DNA of 7,478 nucleotides from JBJXGC01 sp046154545 (GTDB lineage Bacteria > Chloroflexota > Dehalococcoidia > Tepidiformales > Tepidiformaceae): positions 1 through 7,478 of the forward strand of contig JBJXGC010000010.1 in assembly GCA_046154545.1 (NCBI GenBank). The letters are read 5' to 3'. Shown one piece after another: positions 1 through 4,767 of the stretch. The position numbers and the translations under genes were made by a program. Each line of letters begins with the position of its first letter. Within the stretch, counting starts at the first letter, position 1. The notes beneath the pieces were generated by a model. That model did not search any database. It had not been told where the DNA came from and saw nothing but the letters and a program-made list of their open reading frames with translations.

Positions 1-125
1 AGCCGCACCTGCAGCTTCGCCATCTCGGCCTGGCCCTCGACCTTGGTTAAGCCGGGGGTGTCGCTGGTCGAATACTGCTTGAGGTCGACCTTCTTGCCCT
101 GCGGCGGGATGAGCGGCTGGCTCAT
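1..125 (-). CDS. PPK2-family polyphosphate kinase, N-terminal part only (runs off left edge)
   Basis: Only the first 41 codons are visible, reading leftwards from ATG at 125-123. The peptide starts MSQPLIPPQGKKVDLKQYS and continues TSDTPGL, then a Glu/Lys/Ala-rich stretch that looks like the start of a helix. A KVDL-x-x-Y-x-x-x-DT-x-G-L opening before a helical segment is, from memory, how many polyphosphate kinase 2 proteins begin; these transfer phosphate between polyphosphate and nucleotides in the cytoplasm. No Walker A or lid motif is in view, so the call rests on the N-terminus alone. The ATG overlaps the TGA of the upstream PNPOx-family gene (ATGA, 122-125), and no good Shine-Dalgarno sequence precedes it, so translation is probably coupled. 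An unrelated protein cannot be excluded. Confidence 0.55.
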   Translation of the reverse strand, partial: MSQPLIPPQGKKVDLKQYSTSDTPGLTKVEGQAEMAKLQVR

Positions 126-763
126 GAGCCCGGCTCGGCCACGGTCCGGCGGGCCGCCCGGCGAGCACGGTCGGCCTCTGGTAGGTCCGCCTCGAGGTGG
201 TCCTTCCAGTCCGGGTCGGGCGTCTCACAGCCTGCCTTCGGGACGAACACCGACCGTTCCACCAGGGCCATTTTGTGGATGTAGCGTGGGCAGTTCGCGA
301 AGATCTGCTCCGTCGTCACGCGTACAACGAACTGGGCCTCCGGGAATTCGGCGACTAGCGGGTCATCGAAGTCGATTGTCGCCGAGCCGTTCACCCGCAT
401 CCGGCTCTGCCCGTCGAAGTCGACGAAAAGCATGCCGACCTTGCCCCGGGAGACGATGTTGCCTGTGCTCTGGAACTTCCCGTTGCCGTCATAGCTCGGG
501 AAGGCGAGCGTGTGCTCGTCGATCACCCGCACAAACCCGGGTTCGCCGCCCTTATAGGAACAGTCGAGGTTGCCATCGGCGTCGCTCGTCGCGAGGAAGA
601 ACATATCCCTCGCTTCGATGAAGGCGCGGTCGCTTTCGGAGACCGTGTCGTGGTGGGTGAACTCGGCCACCCGGTCGGCAAGGCGGACGCTGTCGAAGCG
701 CTCCTGGAGCCGCCGCTCACCGGCGTGGAAGCCGCGCTCGTCGTGATTCCCTGGTTCTGGCAT
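122..763 (-). CDS. PNPOx-family predicted flavin-nucleotide-binding protein (COG3576-like)
   Basis: This is a 213-residue soluble protein of the split-barrel pyridoxamine-phosphate-oxidase fold. Recognisable segments are FFLATSDADGNLDCSYKGG at about residues 55-73, an EPGFVRVIDEHTLAFPSYDGNG stretch in two parts just after it, and a later MLFVDF-x-x-x-x-R-x-RVNG strand pair. Together these are typical of the COG3576-type flavin-binding subgroup. The substrate is unknown; such proteins bind FMN and are thought to act in redox or detoxification. ATG at 763 is chosen because GGAGAG lies about 9 nt upstream. The frame stays open 55 codons further, but that stretch would run into the divergent gene at 840. 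The 3-prime end overlaps the PPK2-like start by four bases, which indicates an operon. Confidence 0.85.
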   Translation of the reverse strand: MPEPGNHDERGFHAGERRLQERFDSVRLADRVAEFTHHDTVSESDRAFIEARDMFFLATSDADGNLDCSYKGGEPGFVRVIDEHTLAFPSYDGNGKFQSTGNIVSRGKVGMLFVDFDGQSRMRVNGSATIDFDDPLVAEFPEAQFVVRVTTEQIFANCPRYIHKMALVERSVFVPKAGCETPDPDWKDHLEADLPEADRARRAARRTVAEPGS

Positions 764-798
764 CGTGCTGCTCTCCGTGGCCCCTCGCCCGGTGGCCG

Positions 799-823
799 TG
801 TAGGCTTGGCCCGAAAGCTTACA
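799..823. promoter_or_regulatory. Imperfect inverted repeat in the divergent PPOX promoter region
   Basis: TGTAGGCTT (799-807) and AAGCTTACA (815-823) are inverted copies matching at 8 of 9 positions around a 7-bp centre. Each arm holds a TANNNT -10-like hexamer: TAGGCT (801-806) facing right and TAAGCT (821-816) facing left. Start sites would fall about 25 nt before the right-hand gene and about 45 nt before the left-hand gene. This could be a back-to-back promoter or an operator shared by both flavin-protein genes. No clear -35 boxes are seen; assignment is by inspection only. Confidence 0.35.
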
Positions 824-839
824 CGAACGAGGGACGCCC

Positions 840-1304
840 ATGCCCAGCCGCCGCGGTTCTATCGCGCTCACCGACGATGAGCAGCAGAAGATGCTCGACG
901 AGAGCTGGACGCTCCAGGTCGCGTCCACCGGCCCCGGTGGCTATCCCCACCTCGTCGCCATGTGGTATGTGCTCGACGAAGGCAAAATCGTGTTCACCAC
1001 CTTCCGCAAGAGCCAGAAGGTCGTCAACCTCCGCCGCAACCCGAAGATGACTGTCATGCTCGAGTCGGGCAAGGTCTACAACGAGCTCGCGGGACTCGTC
1101 ATCGAAGGCGACGCGGAGGTCGTGGACGACCTCCAGTACACCGCGAAGGTGATGGCGCTCGTCGGCTCGAAGTACAACGGCATCCCCGTCCCCATGGAGA
1201 CGCCCGAAGCGGCCCTCAAGGTCGCCTCGAAGCGCATCGTTGTCCGTCTTCAGCCCGTCAACATGTACAGCTGGGACCACCACAAGCTCGGCGGCGTGTA
1301 TTAA
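840..1304 (+). CDS. PPOX-class (F420- or FMN-dependent) split-barrel oxidoreductase
   Basis: A 154-residue protein. The core reads LQVASTGPGGYPHLVAMWYV, then a strand with IVFTTFRKSQKVVNLRRNP and a later VIEGDAEVVDD segment. This pattern (short N-terminal helix, GYPH strand, K/R-rich cofactor-phosphate-contacting loop, R-x-NP turn) is typical of small PPOX-class oxidoreductases of actinobacteria and Chloroflexi, which reduce substrates using F420 or FMN. Cofactor choice cannot be settled here. ATG at 840 has GAGGGA 7-8 nt upstream. It diverges from the other PNPOx-fold gene across 76 bp, suggesting a shared regulatory region. Its TAA (1302-1304) lies 14 bp before the insertion element, which did not damage it. 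Confidence 0.85.
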   Translation: MPSRRGSIALTDDEQQKMLDESWTLQVASTGPGGYPHLVAMWYVLDEGKIVFTTFRKSQKVVNLRRNPKMTVMLESGKVYNELAGLVIEGDAEVVDDLQYTAKVMALVGSKYNGIPVPMETPEAALKVASKRIVVRLQPVNMYSWDHHKLGGVY

Positions 1305-1310
1305 GCCCTA

Positions 1311-1318
1311 ACAGCTAA
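1311..1318. repeat. Target site duplication, left copy (ACAGCTAA)
   Basis: The eight bases directly outside the left terminal repeat are ACAGCTAA, identical to the eight directly outside the right end (3316-3323). Eight-bp duplications are the known hallmark of the IS1595 family. The match ends at exactly eight bases: the ninth base differs. Confidence 0.9.
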
Positions 1319-1340
1319 GGCGATTGTATACTTGACACGG
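1319..1340 (+). repeat. Left terminal inverted repeat (IRL)
   Basis: It begins GGCGATTGTATACTTGAC and matches the reverse complement of 3294-3315 at 20 of 22 positions; the mismatches are at positions 15 and 19. It carries an inward-facing TATACT (1327-1332) and the -35 element TTGACA (1332-1337) of the probable transposase promoter. Confidence 0.93.
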
Positions 1341-1360
1341 TGACTCCCATGGTTTACTCT
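1332..1360 (+). promoter_or_regulatory. Probable transposase promoter overlapping the left inverted repeat
   Basis: A perfect TTGACA (1332-1337) is followed by a 17-bp spacer and TACTCT (1355-1360), a TANNNT -10. Transcription would begin near 1367. That leaves a leader of roughly 140 nt before the transposase ATG, and the leader would be antisense to the 47-codon ORF. The -35 lies inside the terminal repeat, so transposase binding could repress its own promoter (inference). Confidence 0.5.
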
Positions 1361-1497
1361 TTCTCCTGTGAGGATTTAGGCAGGCGCGTTGGCTGTTGGG
1401 CGACGCGCTGAATCTCAGCCAGAACCTCAGCCGGGAAGACGCGGCGGGCCAGCTCTTCGGTCGTCATCTCGGTAGCTTTCTTCGGTGGGTCGGTCAC
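1354..1497 (-). CDS. 47-residue small protein divergent from the transposase
   Basis: GTG at 1497 has GGAGG 6 nt upstream. The product starts VTDPPKKATEMTTEELARR, continues VFPAEVLAEIQRVAQQ and ends in a Lys/Glu-rich tail. It is polar, without Cys or membrane segment, and residues 12-35 could form one helix. From memory, short proteins with MTTEE-x(4,5)-FP-x-EV-x(8)-A patterns recur in unrelated bacterial genomes as uncharacterised small proteins; this could not be checked. It faces away from the transposase, with start codons 12 bp apart, and lies wholly antisense to the predicted transposase leader. It might be a small regulator carried by the element or a chance ORF; the good ribosome site and low-complexity-free sequence favour a real gene. 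Confidence 0.5.
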   Translation of the reverse strand: MTDPPKKATEMTTEELARRVFPAEVLAEIQRVAQQPTRLPKSSQEKE

Positions 1498-1498
1498 G

Positions 1499-1508
1499 GG
1501 AGGCCTCC
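1499..1508. promoter_or_regulatory. Palindromic Shine-Dalgarno GGAGGCCTCC serving both strands
   Basis: GGAGGCCTCC is a perfect 10-bp palindrome. On the plus strand its GGAGG sits 6 nt before the transposase ATG (1510). On the minus strand the same palindrome gives GGAGG 6 nt before the GTG (1497) of the 47-residue ORF. One site therefore supplies ribosome binding for two divergent genes, and the two mRNAs would be complementary across it. Confidence 0.6.
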
Positions 1509-1509
1509 A

Positions 1510-2409
1510 ATGGATCTCATGAAGTTGATGGACACGTACGGCACGGAGCAAGCGTGCCGCGAGGTCTTGGCTGAGCTTCGCTGGCCGGACGGGGTAATCT
1601 GCCCGCGCTGTGAGACAGACCGGCACGCGTTTGACTCCGGGCGTTACGTCTGGGATTGCTACTCATGTGGCTACCAGTTCTCGGTGATGTCGGGCACCGT
1701 CCTTCACGATACCAAGCTTCCCCTTCGAAAGTGGTTCATGGCCGTCCTTCTCATGGTCGAAGCCAAGAAGGGGATCAGCGCCAACCAGCTTAAGCGCACA
1801 CTGGGCATGTCCTACAAGACCGCATGGTACCTGTGTCACCGCATCCGGGCCGCGATGGCTGAGGCGAACCCTGAGCCGCTCAAGGGCACCGTGGAGGCTG
1901 ACGAGGCCTGGATAGGCGGCCGTCAGAAGGGTGTGGGCAAGGGTAACTGGCGAGACGGCAAGGTGATGGTTCTCGGGGCGTTGGAGCGTGGCGGCGAGGT
2001 TCGTCTCAGGATTGACCGGCGCCCCACCAAGAAGGCGATTCACGCGTTCCTCGGCTCGGTTGTTGATGAGACCGAGCTTGATGCGCTCTACACGGATGAG
2101 CACAGCGCCTATGACGGGTTCGTTGAAGGCCGCGTCGGACCAGACGCCATCCACGATCACGTTGTCCACCGCAACGAAGAATGGGTACGCGGGGACGTGC
2201 ACACGAACGGCATGGAATCCGTATGGAGCCTGTTTAAGCGTTCGGTGGTCGGTTCCTATCATCAACTCTCTGAGAAACACCTTGACGCCTACTTTGATGA
2301 GTTCGAGTGGCGATTCAACAACCGGGATAACCCCTACCTGTTCCGCGACACGCTGACCAAGCTGCTTAAGGCGGAGGTACTGCCCTACTCCCAATTAATT
2401 AGCGACTAG
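1510..2409 (+). CDS. IS1595-family transposase (ISXO2-like, zinc ribbon plus DDE)
   Basis: A 299-residue protein. It has an N-terminal zinc ribbon with CPRC at 31-34 and CYSC at 50-53, a linker helix region (KKGISANQLKRTLGMSYKTA, about 86-105) typical of the family, and an RNase-H-like DDE core. Catalytic candidates are D131 in GTVEADEAWIGG, D196 in LYTDEHSAYDGF and E236 in HTNGMESVWSLFKR; the C-terminus has the usual FEWRFNNR. It acts on the element's own ends and produces the 8-bp duplication seen. ATG at 1510 is chosen for its GGGAGG site; the frame is open 38 codons further upstream, but without support. All catalytic motifs are present, so it may be active. Its TAG (2407-2409) overlaps the stop of the opposing cargo frame. 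Confidence 0.95.
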   Translation: MDLMKLMDTYGTEQACREVLAELRWPDGVICPRCETDRHAFDSGRYVWDCYSCGYQFSVMSGTVLHDTKLPLRKWFMAVLLMVEAKKGISANQLKRTLGMSYKTAWYLCHRIRAAMAEANPEPLKGTVEADEAWIGGRQKGVGKGNWRDGKVMVLGALERGGEVRLRIDRRPTKKAIHAFLGSVVDETELDALYTDEHSAYDGFVEGRVGPDAIHDHVVHRNEEWVRGDVHTNGMESVWSLFKRSVVGSYHQLSEKHLDAYFDEFEWRFNNRDNPYLFRDTLTKLLKAEVLPYSQLISD

Positions 2410-2651
2410 TGTTGACACTTGCGTAGAGCCCTTTTCATTCGCTCCCAGCGCAGTACCCAGTGGAAGCGGAATTTATGACTGAACCGACTCGCAGTTAGGC
2501 CGCTGTCTTTCCGTAACTTTCTAAGAGCCATCCATTGACCTACACGAGACTTCATTTCATCTGGCCACATATACCAGTGCCAAGGCCGCACCATGAGGCC
2601 ATTCCACCCAGCATCTGTGTAAATCCGTACTTGAAAACGGCGCGCGCGCAT
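2406..2651 (-). pseudogene. C-terminal continuation of the IS cargo frame after an in-frame TGA (81 codons from its first ATG)
   Basis: This stretch is in the same reading frame as the upstream cargo ORF, separated only by one TGA (2666-2664) and four sense codons before ATG at 2651. The predicted piece is basic and unusually rich in Trp (7 of 81), with segments such as RRFQVRIYTDAGW, MVRPWHWYMWPDEM and RFHWVLRWERMKRALRK. Its beginning reads naturally as further strands of the beta-rich domain that ends just before the TGA. There is no strong Shine-Dalgarno before the ATG. It is most likely the tail of a 288-codon cargo gene broken by a nonsense change. Reinitiation as a separate small protein, or readthrough, is less likely. 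No homology is recognised. Its TAG shares CTAG with the transposase stop. Confidence 0.5.
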
Positions 2652-2663
2652 CTTGAAGTTGCT

Positions 2664-3272
2664 TCACACCAATCGCATCGAGAACGTGACTAGCGAGCCA
2701 CCAATTATGAGGGTGGATTGAGGAGGATTACCTGGTCTCTGTCCAGTTGGGAGAATGAACCCGCCGCCTTGCATTATCATGCCTTCAGTCAGAAATGCCA
2801 CTACCACTCGTTGAGTCGCATCCCCAGGCAAAACGTCTCGTCGCTGCCCTGGATAGGGAGAGCCGTCAAACCTGATGTCATCCTCCCATGCGCCGACCCG
2901 CGGTGGCATGTCAATTGACTTTTGCCAACGCCGGTCAAATTCGATCTGCGGCCAGCACCCCAAGGCTGTCACTTCGCTACGATTACGGACAGTCGCAACG
3001 TAGTACCGCGTGTTGCCGGTGGGTGACCAGCAGAACTTAGGATCCCGAACCAACTCCAGGCGCACTCGGGGTTTAGACTCATCCCCTGAAAATGACGCTA
3101 GGACAGCCAGCACGCTGAAGAGCCCGAGCACACCCCCAACGACAATAATCGCTATGCCCGGACCGGAATGTCCGGATTGACGGAGAGTCAGACCCGCAAT
3201 GACGAGGGCCAAGCTTACGCCTAGAGCGCCCATCGCAACCTGCATCGCCGGGTCACGCATGATTCGTCCCAC
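2664..3272 (-). CDS. IS-borne cargo: two-TM membrane protein with a beta-rich soluble domain, unknown function
   Basis: 202 residues to the first stop. Two hydrophobic segments, about residues 11-30 and 39-60, form a hairpin with a short RQSGHSGPG turn. Both termini are probably cytoplasmic, since Arg/Lys flank the outer ends. Residues 64-202 form a soluble, strand-rich region (YYVATVRNRSEVTALGC, VVVAFLTEG, GGSLVTFSMRLV) that resembles an immunoglobulin-like fold; that is impression only. The GTG start at 3272 is chosen because TAGTAT (3284-3279) lies exactly 6 nt upstream, the leaderless arrangement also seen at host genes here; an ATG at 3260 is the alternative. The frame continues past its TGA into the 2406-2651 piece, so the intact protein was probably about 288 residues. 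It lies between the transposase stop and the right repeat, so it is carried by the element. No known resistance or defence family is recognised. Confidence 0.6.
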   Translation of the reverse strand: MGRIMRDPAMQVAMGALGVSLALVIAGLTLRQSGHSGPGIAIIVVGGVLGLFSVLAVLASFSGDESKPRVRLELVRDPKFCWSPTGNTRYYVATVRNRSEVTALGCWPQIEFDRRWQKSIDMPPRVGAWEDDIRFDGSPYPGQRRDVLPGDATQRVVVAFLTEGMIMQGGGFILPTGQRPGNPPQSTLIIGGSLVTFSMRLV

Positions 3273-3293
3273 GGCGTGATACTACCCCACGCC

Positions 3294-3315
3294 CCGCGTC
3301 TAGTATACAATCGCC
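3294..3315 (-). repeat. Right terminal inverted repeat (IRR)
   Basis: The reverse complement begins GGCGATTGTATACTAGAC and matches the left repeat at 20 of 22 positions. The inward-facing TATACT (3307-3302) lies upstream of the cargo gene and could contribute to its transcription. Confidence 0.93.
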
Positions 3316-3323
3316 ACAGCTAA
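3316..3323. repeat. Target site duplication, right copy (ACAGCTAA)
   Basis: It is identical to 1311-1318 and directly abuts the right inverted repeat. It runs on into CAGCTAACC, so the empty site contained nearly three copies of the heptamer CTAACAG. Confidence 0.9.
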
Positions 3324-3326
3324 CAG

Positions 3327-3689
3327 CTAACCCCGCGGCAGATGGCCCTGGTCGATGTACTCGCGCCCTTCGGTGATCTTCCCGCCGCTGATCGTCGCTA
3401 CCAGGCAGAAGGGCGTGTCCATCTCCTTCCCACCGATGGTGCCACGCAGTGAACCCTCGGCGATCGCTCCCGTATCGGTCCCCATGATCGTGTGGGCGTC
3501 ATGACGGAAGCCACCGATCCCGGCGAGTGTGCGCTTCGCCACCGCCACATTGGCGTCAGCGCCTTCCTGCCAGGCACGGTCGGTGCTGTGCCAGATGCGG
3601 ACATCGTCCGCGTACAGGCTCCGCATCGTCTCGAAATCGCCGGCCGCGACGGCGGCAATGAAGCGGGTAAGTACGTCCTTTGCGTCCAA
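3327..3689 (-). CDS. SnoaL-like / NTF2-like family protein
   Basis: A 120-residue protein with the typical SnoaL-like layout. A helix at the N-terminus (DVLTRFIAAVAAGDFETMRSLYADDVRIWHS in two halves) is followed by a conical beta barrel with AIAEGSLRGTIGGKEMDTPF and a closing strand GGKITEGREYID. The fold hosts polyketide cyclases, dehydratases and isomerases and many uncharacterised proteins; the substrate cannot be told. The start appears to be TTG at 3689, with GGAAGG about 9 nt upstream; no in-frame ATG lies nearby, and the match to the family begins right there. TATACA on the minus strand (3761-3756) is a possible -10 for its own transcript. It is the last gene of the leftward cluster, 100 bp after the 146-residue gene. 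Confidence 0.85.
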   Translation of the reverse strand: MDAKDVLTRFIAAVAAGDFETMRSLYADDVRIWHSTDRAWQEGADANVAVAKRTLAGIGGFRHDAHTIMGTDTGAIAEGSLRGTIGGKEMDTPFCLVATISGGKITEGREYIDQGHLPRG

Positions 3690-3789
3690 GAGCGACCGCC
3701 TTCCCGGGCGTGTGCTGCTCTCTGGCAGCCCGGGCCCGACCGGATTCGCCGCGAATGTATACGATTCTCCACACTGGCGCGGGGCGTGC

Positions 3790-4230
3790 CTAAGGCCCGC
3801 CGCGCTCTTCGAGGATCGTGCGGGGTCGTGGCACCAGCCAGAGCAGCTCGAGTGTGCCCCTCGGGACCGCGTCGAGCTGGCGGAGCGTGGCCGGCATCGG
3901 CTGGCCCACAGGCGTCAGCCCGATCGGCTTGACCTCAAGGCGGCTCAGGCGTCCGCCCGCCGCGAACACCGTGGCGGTCAACCGCCGTCCTTGCTCGTCC
4001 TCGCCCTCGGCTTCGACCAGCGTCGAAGGGTGGCCAAGCGGCAGCGAGGGCGCGCCCGGCGAGACCTGCAGGTCCAGGCTCGTCATGCCCGCACAGTGCA
4101 CGTCCCTGACACGGAGCGCGCCGAGCTGGCCGGCGGCCTCATTGCTCGCGGGAAAGTCCGCGAGCAGGAGGACGTGGAGCACCGCGGCCTCACCCTCGCC
4201 CGGCACCCGCCAGCCGTCTCGATCGTTCAC
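3790..4230 (-). CDS. Conserved-looking small protein, unknown function, coupled to SRPBCC gene
   Basis: 146 residues starting at GTG 4230, which overlaps the SRPBCC stop (GTGA, 4227-4230), so the pair is translationally coupled. The product is soluble and acidic to neutral. It contains LLHVLLLADFPASNEAAGQL-like text near residues 17-35, a HCAGMTSLDLQV strand, a VEAEGEDEQGRRLTATVF segment and a GRLSRLEVKPIG strand. That order (ADFP-x-N, then short C-x-x-SLDL, then VEAEG, then G-x-L-x-x-LEV) resembles a widespread group of uncharacterised small actinobacterial proteins (DUF6984-like in memory, unverified). No catalytic motif is evident. The frame has strong third-position GC like its neighbours and no damage. 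Confidence 0.65.
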   Translation of the reverse strand: MNDRDGWRVPGEGEAAVLHVLLLADFPASNEAAGQLGALRVRDVHCAGMTSLDLQVSPGAPSLPLGHPSTLVEAEGEDEQGRRLTATVFAAGGRLSRLEVKPIGLTPVGQPMPATLRQLDAVPRGTLELLWLVPRPRTILEERGGP

Positions 4231-4658
4231 ACGGGCACGGCTTCAGCACGGCGCTTGAGGCCGTTGGCCTCTTCGACGAGGTTCTGGCGCGCAACTCGCG
4301 CGAGCATGGGGCGCACGATCGGCGCCAGCGGCCCGCCGAAGTCCACTCGCAGGGTCACCCTCGACTTGCCGCCGGACCGGGCGGTGACGATGTGGTCGGC
4401 GACCGCGCGGACGCCCGTCGCGGCCATCGACCAGGCGAACGATGCCCCGTCCTTGACCTCGGTCACGGTCCAGGTGGAGTCTCGCCCACCCTTGACGTCG
4501 ATCCGGAAGCGGTTTCCGGCGGCTAACGTATCGCCGTCCAGCGCCTCGAACGACCTGAACGTGGGCGACCATTCGGCCGCCAGCGACGGCTTGCTCCAGA
4601 TCTCCCAGACCGCCGAAGCGGGCGCGTCGATATCGACAGCGTATTCATACCGTTGCAT
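4227..4658 (-). CDS. SRPBCC (START/Bet v 1-like) family protein
   Basis: 143 residues starting MQRYEYAVDIDAP. It has a first strand, then ASAVWEIWSKP helix, W-x-P region, strands with GNRFRIDVKGG, STWTVTEV and SFAWSM, a RVTLRVDFGG strand and a long C-terminal helix (LARVARQNLVEEANGLKRR). This is the helix-grip lipid or small-hydrophobe-binding fold; the ligand is unknown. ATG at 4658 is preferred because GGAGG lies 8 nt upstream; the ATG two codons earlier (4664) is only 2 nt from it. It is first in a leftward pair with the 146-residue gene (GTGA overlap) and diverges from the NUDIX gene across 109 bp. Confidence 0.85.
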   Translation of the reverse strand: MQRYEYAVDIDAPASAVWEIWSKPSLAAEWSPTFRSFEALDGDTLAAGNRFRIDVKGGRDSTWTVTEVKDGASFAWSMAATGVRAVADHIVTARSGGKSRVTLRVDFGGPLAPIVRPMLARVARQNLVEEANGLKRRAEAVPV

Positions 4659-4754
4659 ATCCATCTCCTCCTCTCTCCGAAGGTAGCCGTCGATGGCCAG
4701 AGCGGCATCCGGCTTTCGGCCGATCCCGGTATCAGCCGGATGGTCGATATCTTG

Positions 4755-4760
4755 TAGAGT
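4755..4760 (+). promoter_or_regulatory. Leaderless-type -10 hexamer for the NUDIX gene
   Basis: TAGAGT ends 7 nt before the ATG at 4768, so transcription would start at or next to the A of the start codon. No Shine-Dalgarno is present between them (CCGCCGC). No good -35 is seen. Confidence 0.45.
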
Positions 4761-4767
4761 CCGCCGC

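Larger units (their letters stand above)
1319..3315 (+). mobile_element. IS1595-family (ISXO2-like) insertion element with cargo gene, 1997 bp
   Basis: Both ends are defined from the sequence: imperfect terminal inverted repeats of 22 bp (20 identical), each starting GGCGATTGTATACT, flanked by a perfect 8-bp duplication ACAGCTAA. The order inside is a 47-codon minus-strand small ORF, a 299-residue zinc-ribbon DDE transposase on the plus strand, and a minus-strand cargo frame that fills the space from the transposase stop to the right end. At 1997 bp it is clearly longer than the transposase needs; cargo (passenger) genes are a documented feature of some IS1595-family elements. GC content of the cargo half is visibly lower than in the host genes (about 48% against 68% in two 60-base stretches counted). 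Removing the element and one duplication leaves 17 bp between the stop codons of the convergent genes at 840-1304 and 3327-3689. Confidence 0.95.

Noticed and set aside
1663..2394. 243-codon minus-strand frame opposite the transposase
   Set aside because: It mirrors a strongly recognisable transposase and has no ribosome site or domain of its own.
2640..2650. Alternating GCGCGCGCGC run as a functional Z-DNA or regulatory element
   Set aside because: It simply encodes the Arg-Ala-Arg-Arg start of the downstream cargo piece; nothing else supports a role.
2664..2666. Second selenocysteine codon in the IS cargo gene
   Set aside because: No Cys-dependent catalytic motif surrounds it. The sequence after it offers only a GC-alternating stretch and short imperfect pairs, no SECIS-like stem at the right distance. 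A nonsense change or read error is simpler.
3777..3805. GCGCGG / CCGCGC inverted repeat after the 146-residue gene as an intrinsic terminator
   Set aside because: Only six base pairs with a wide loop and no T-run on the minus strand; likely chance in GC-rich sequence.
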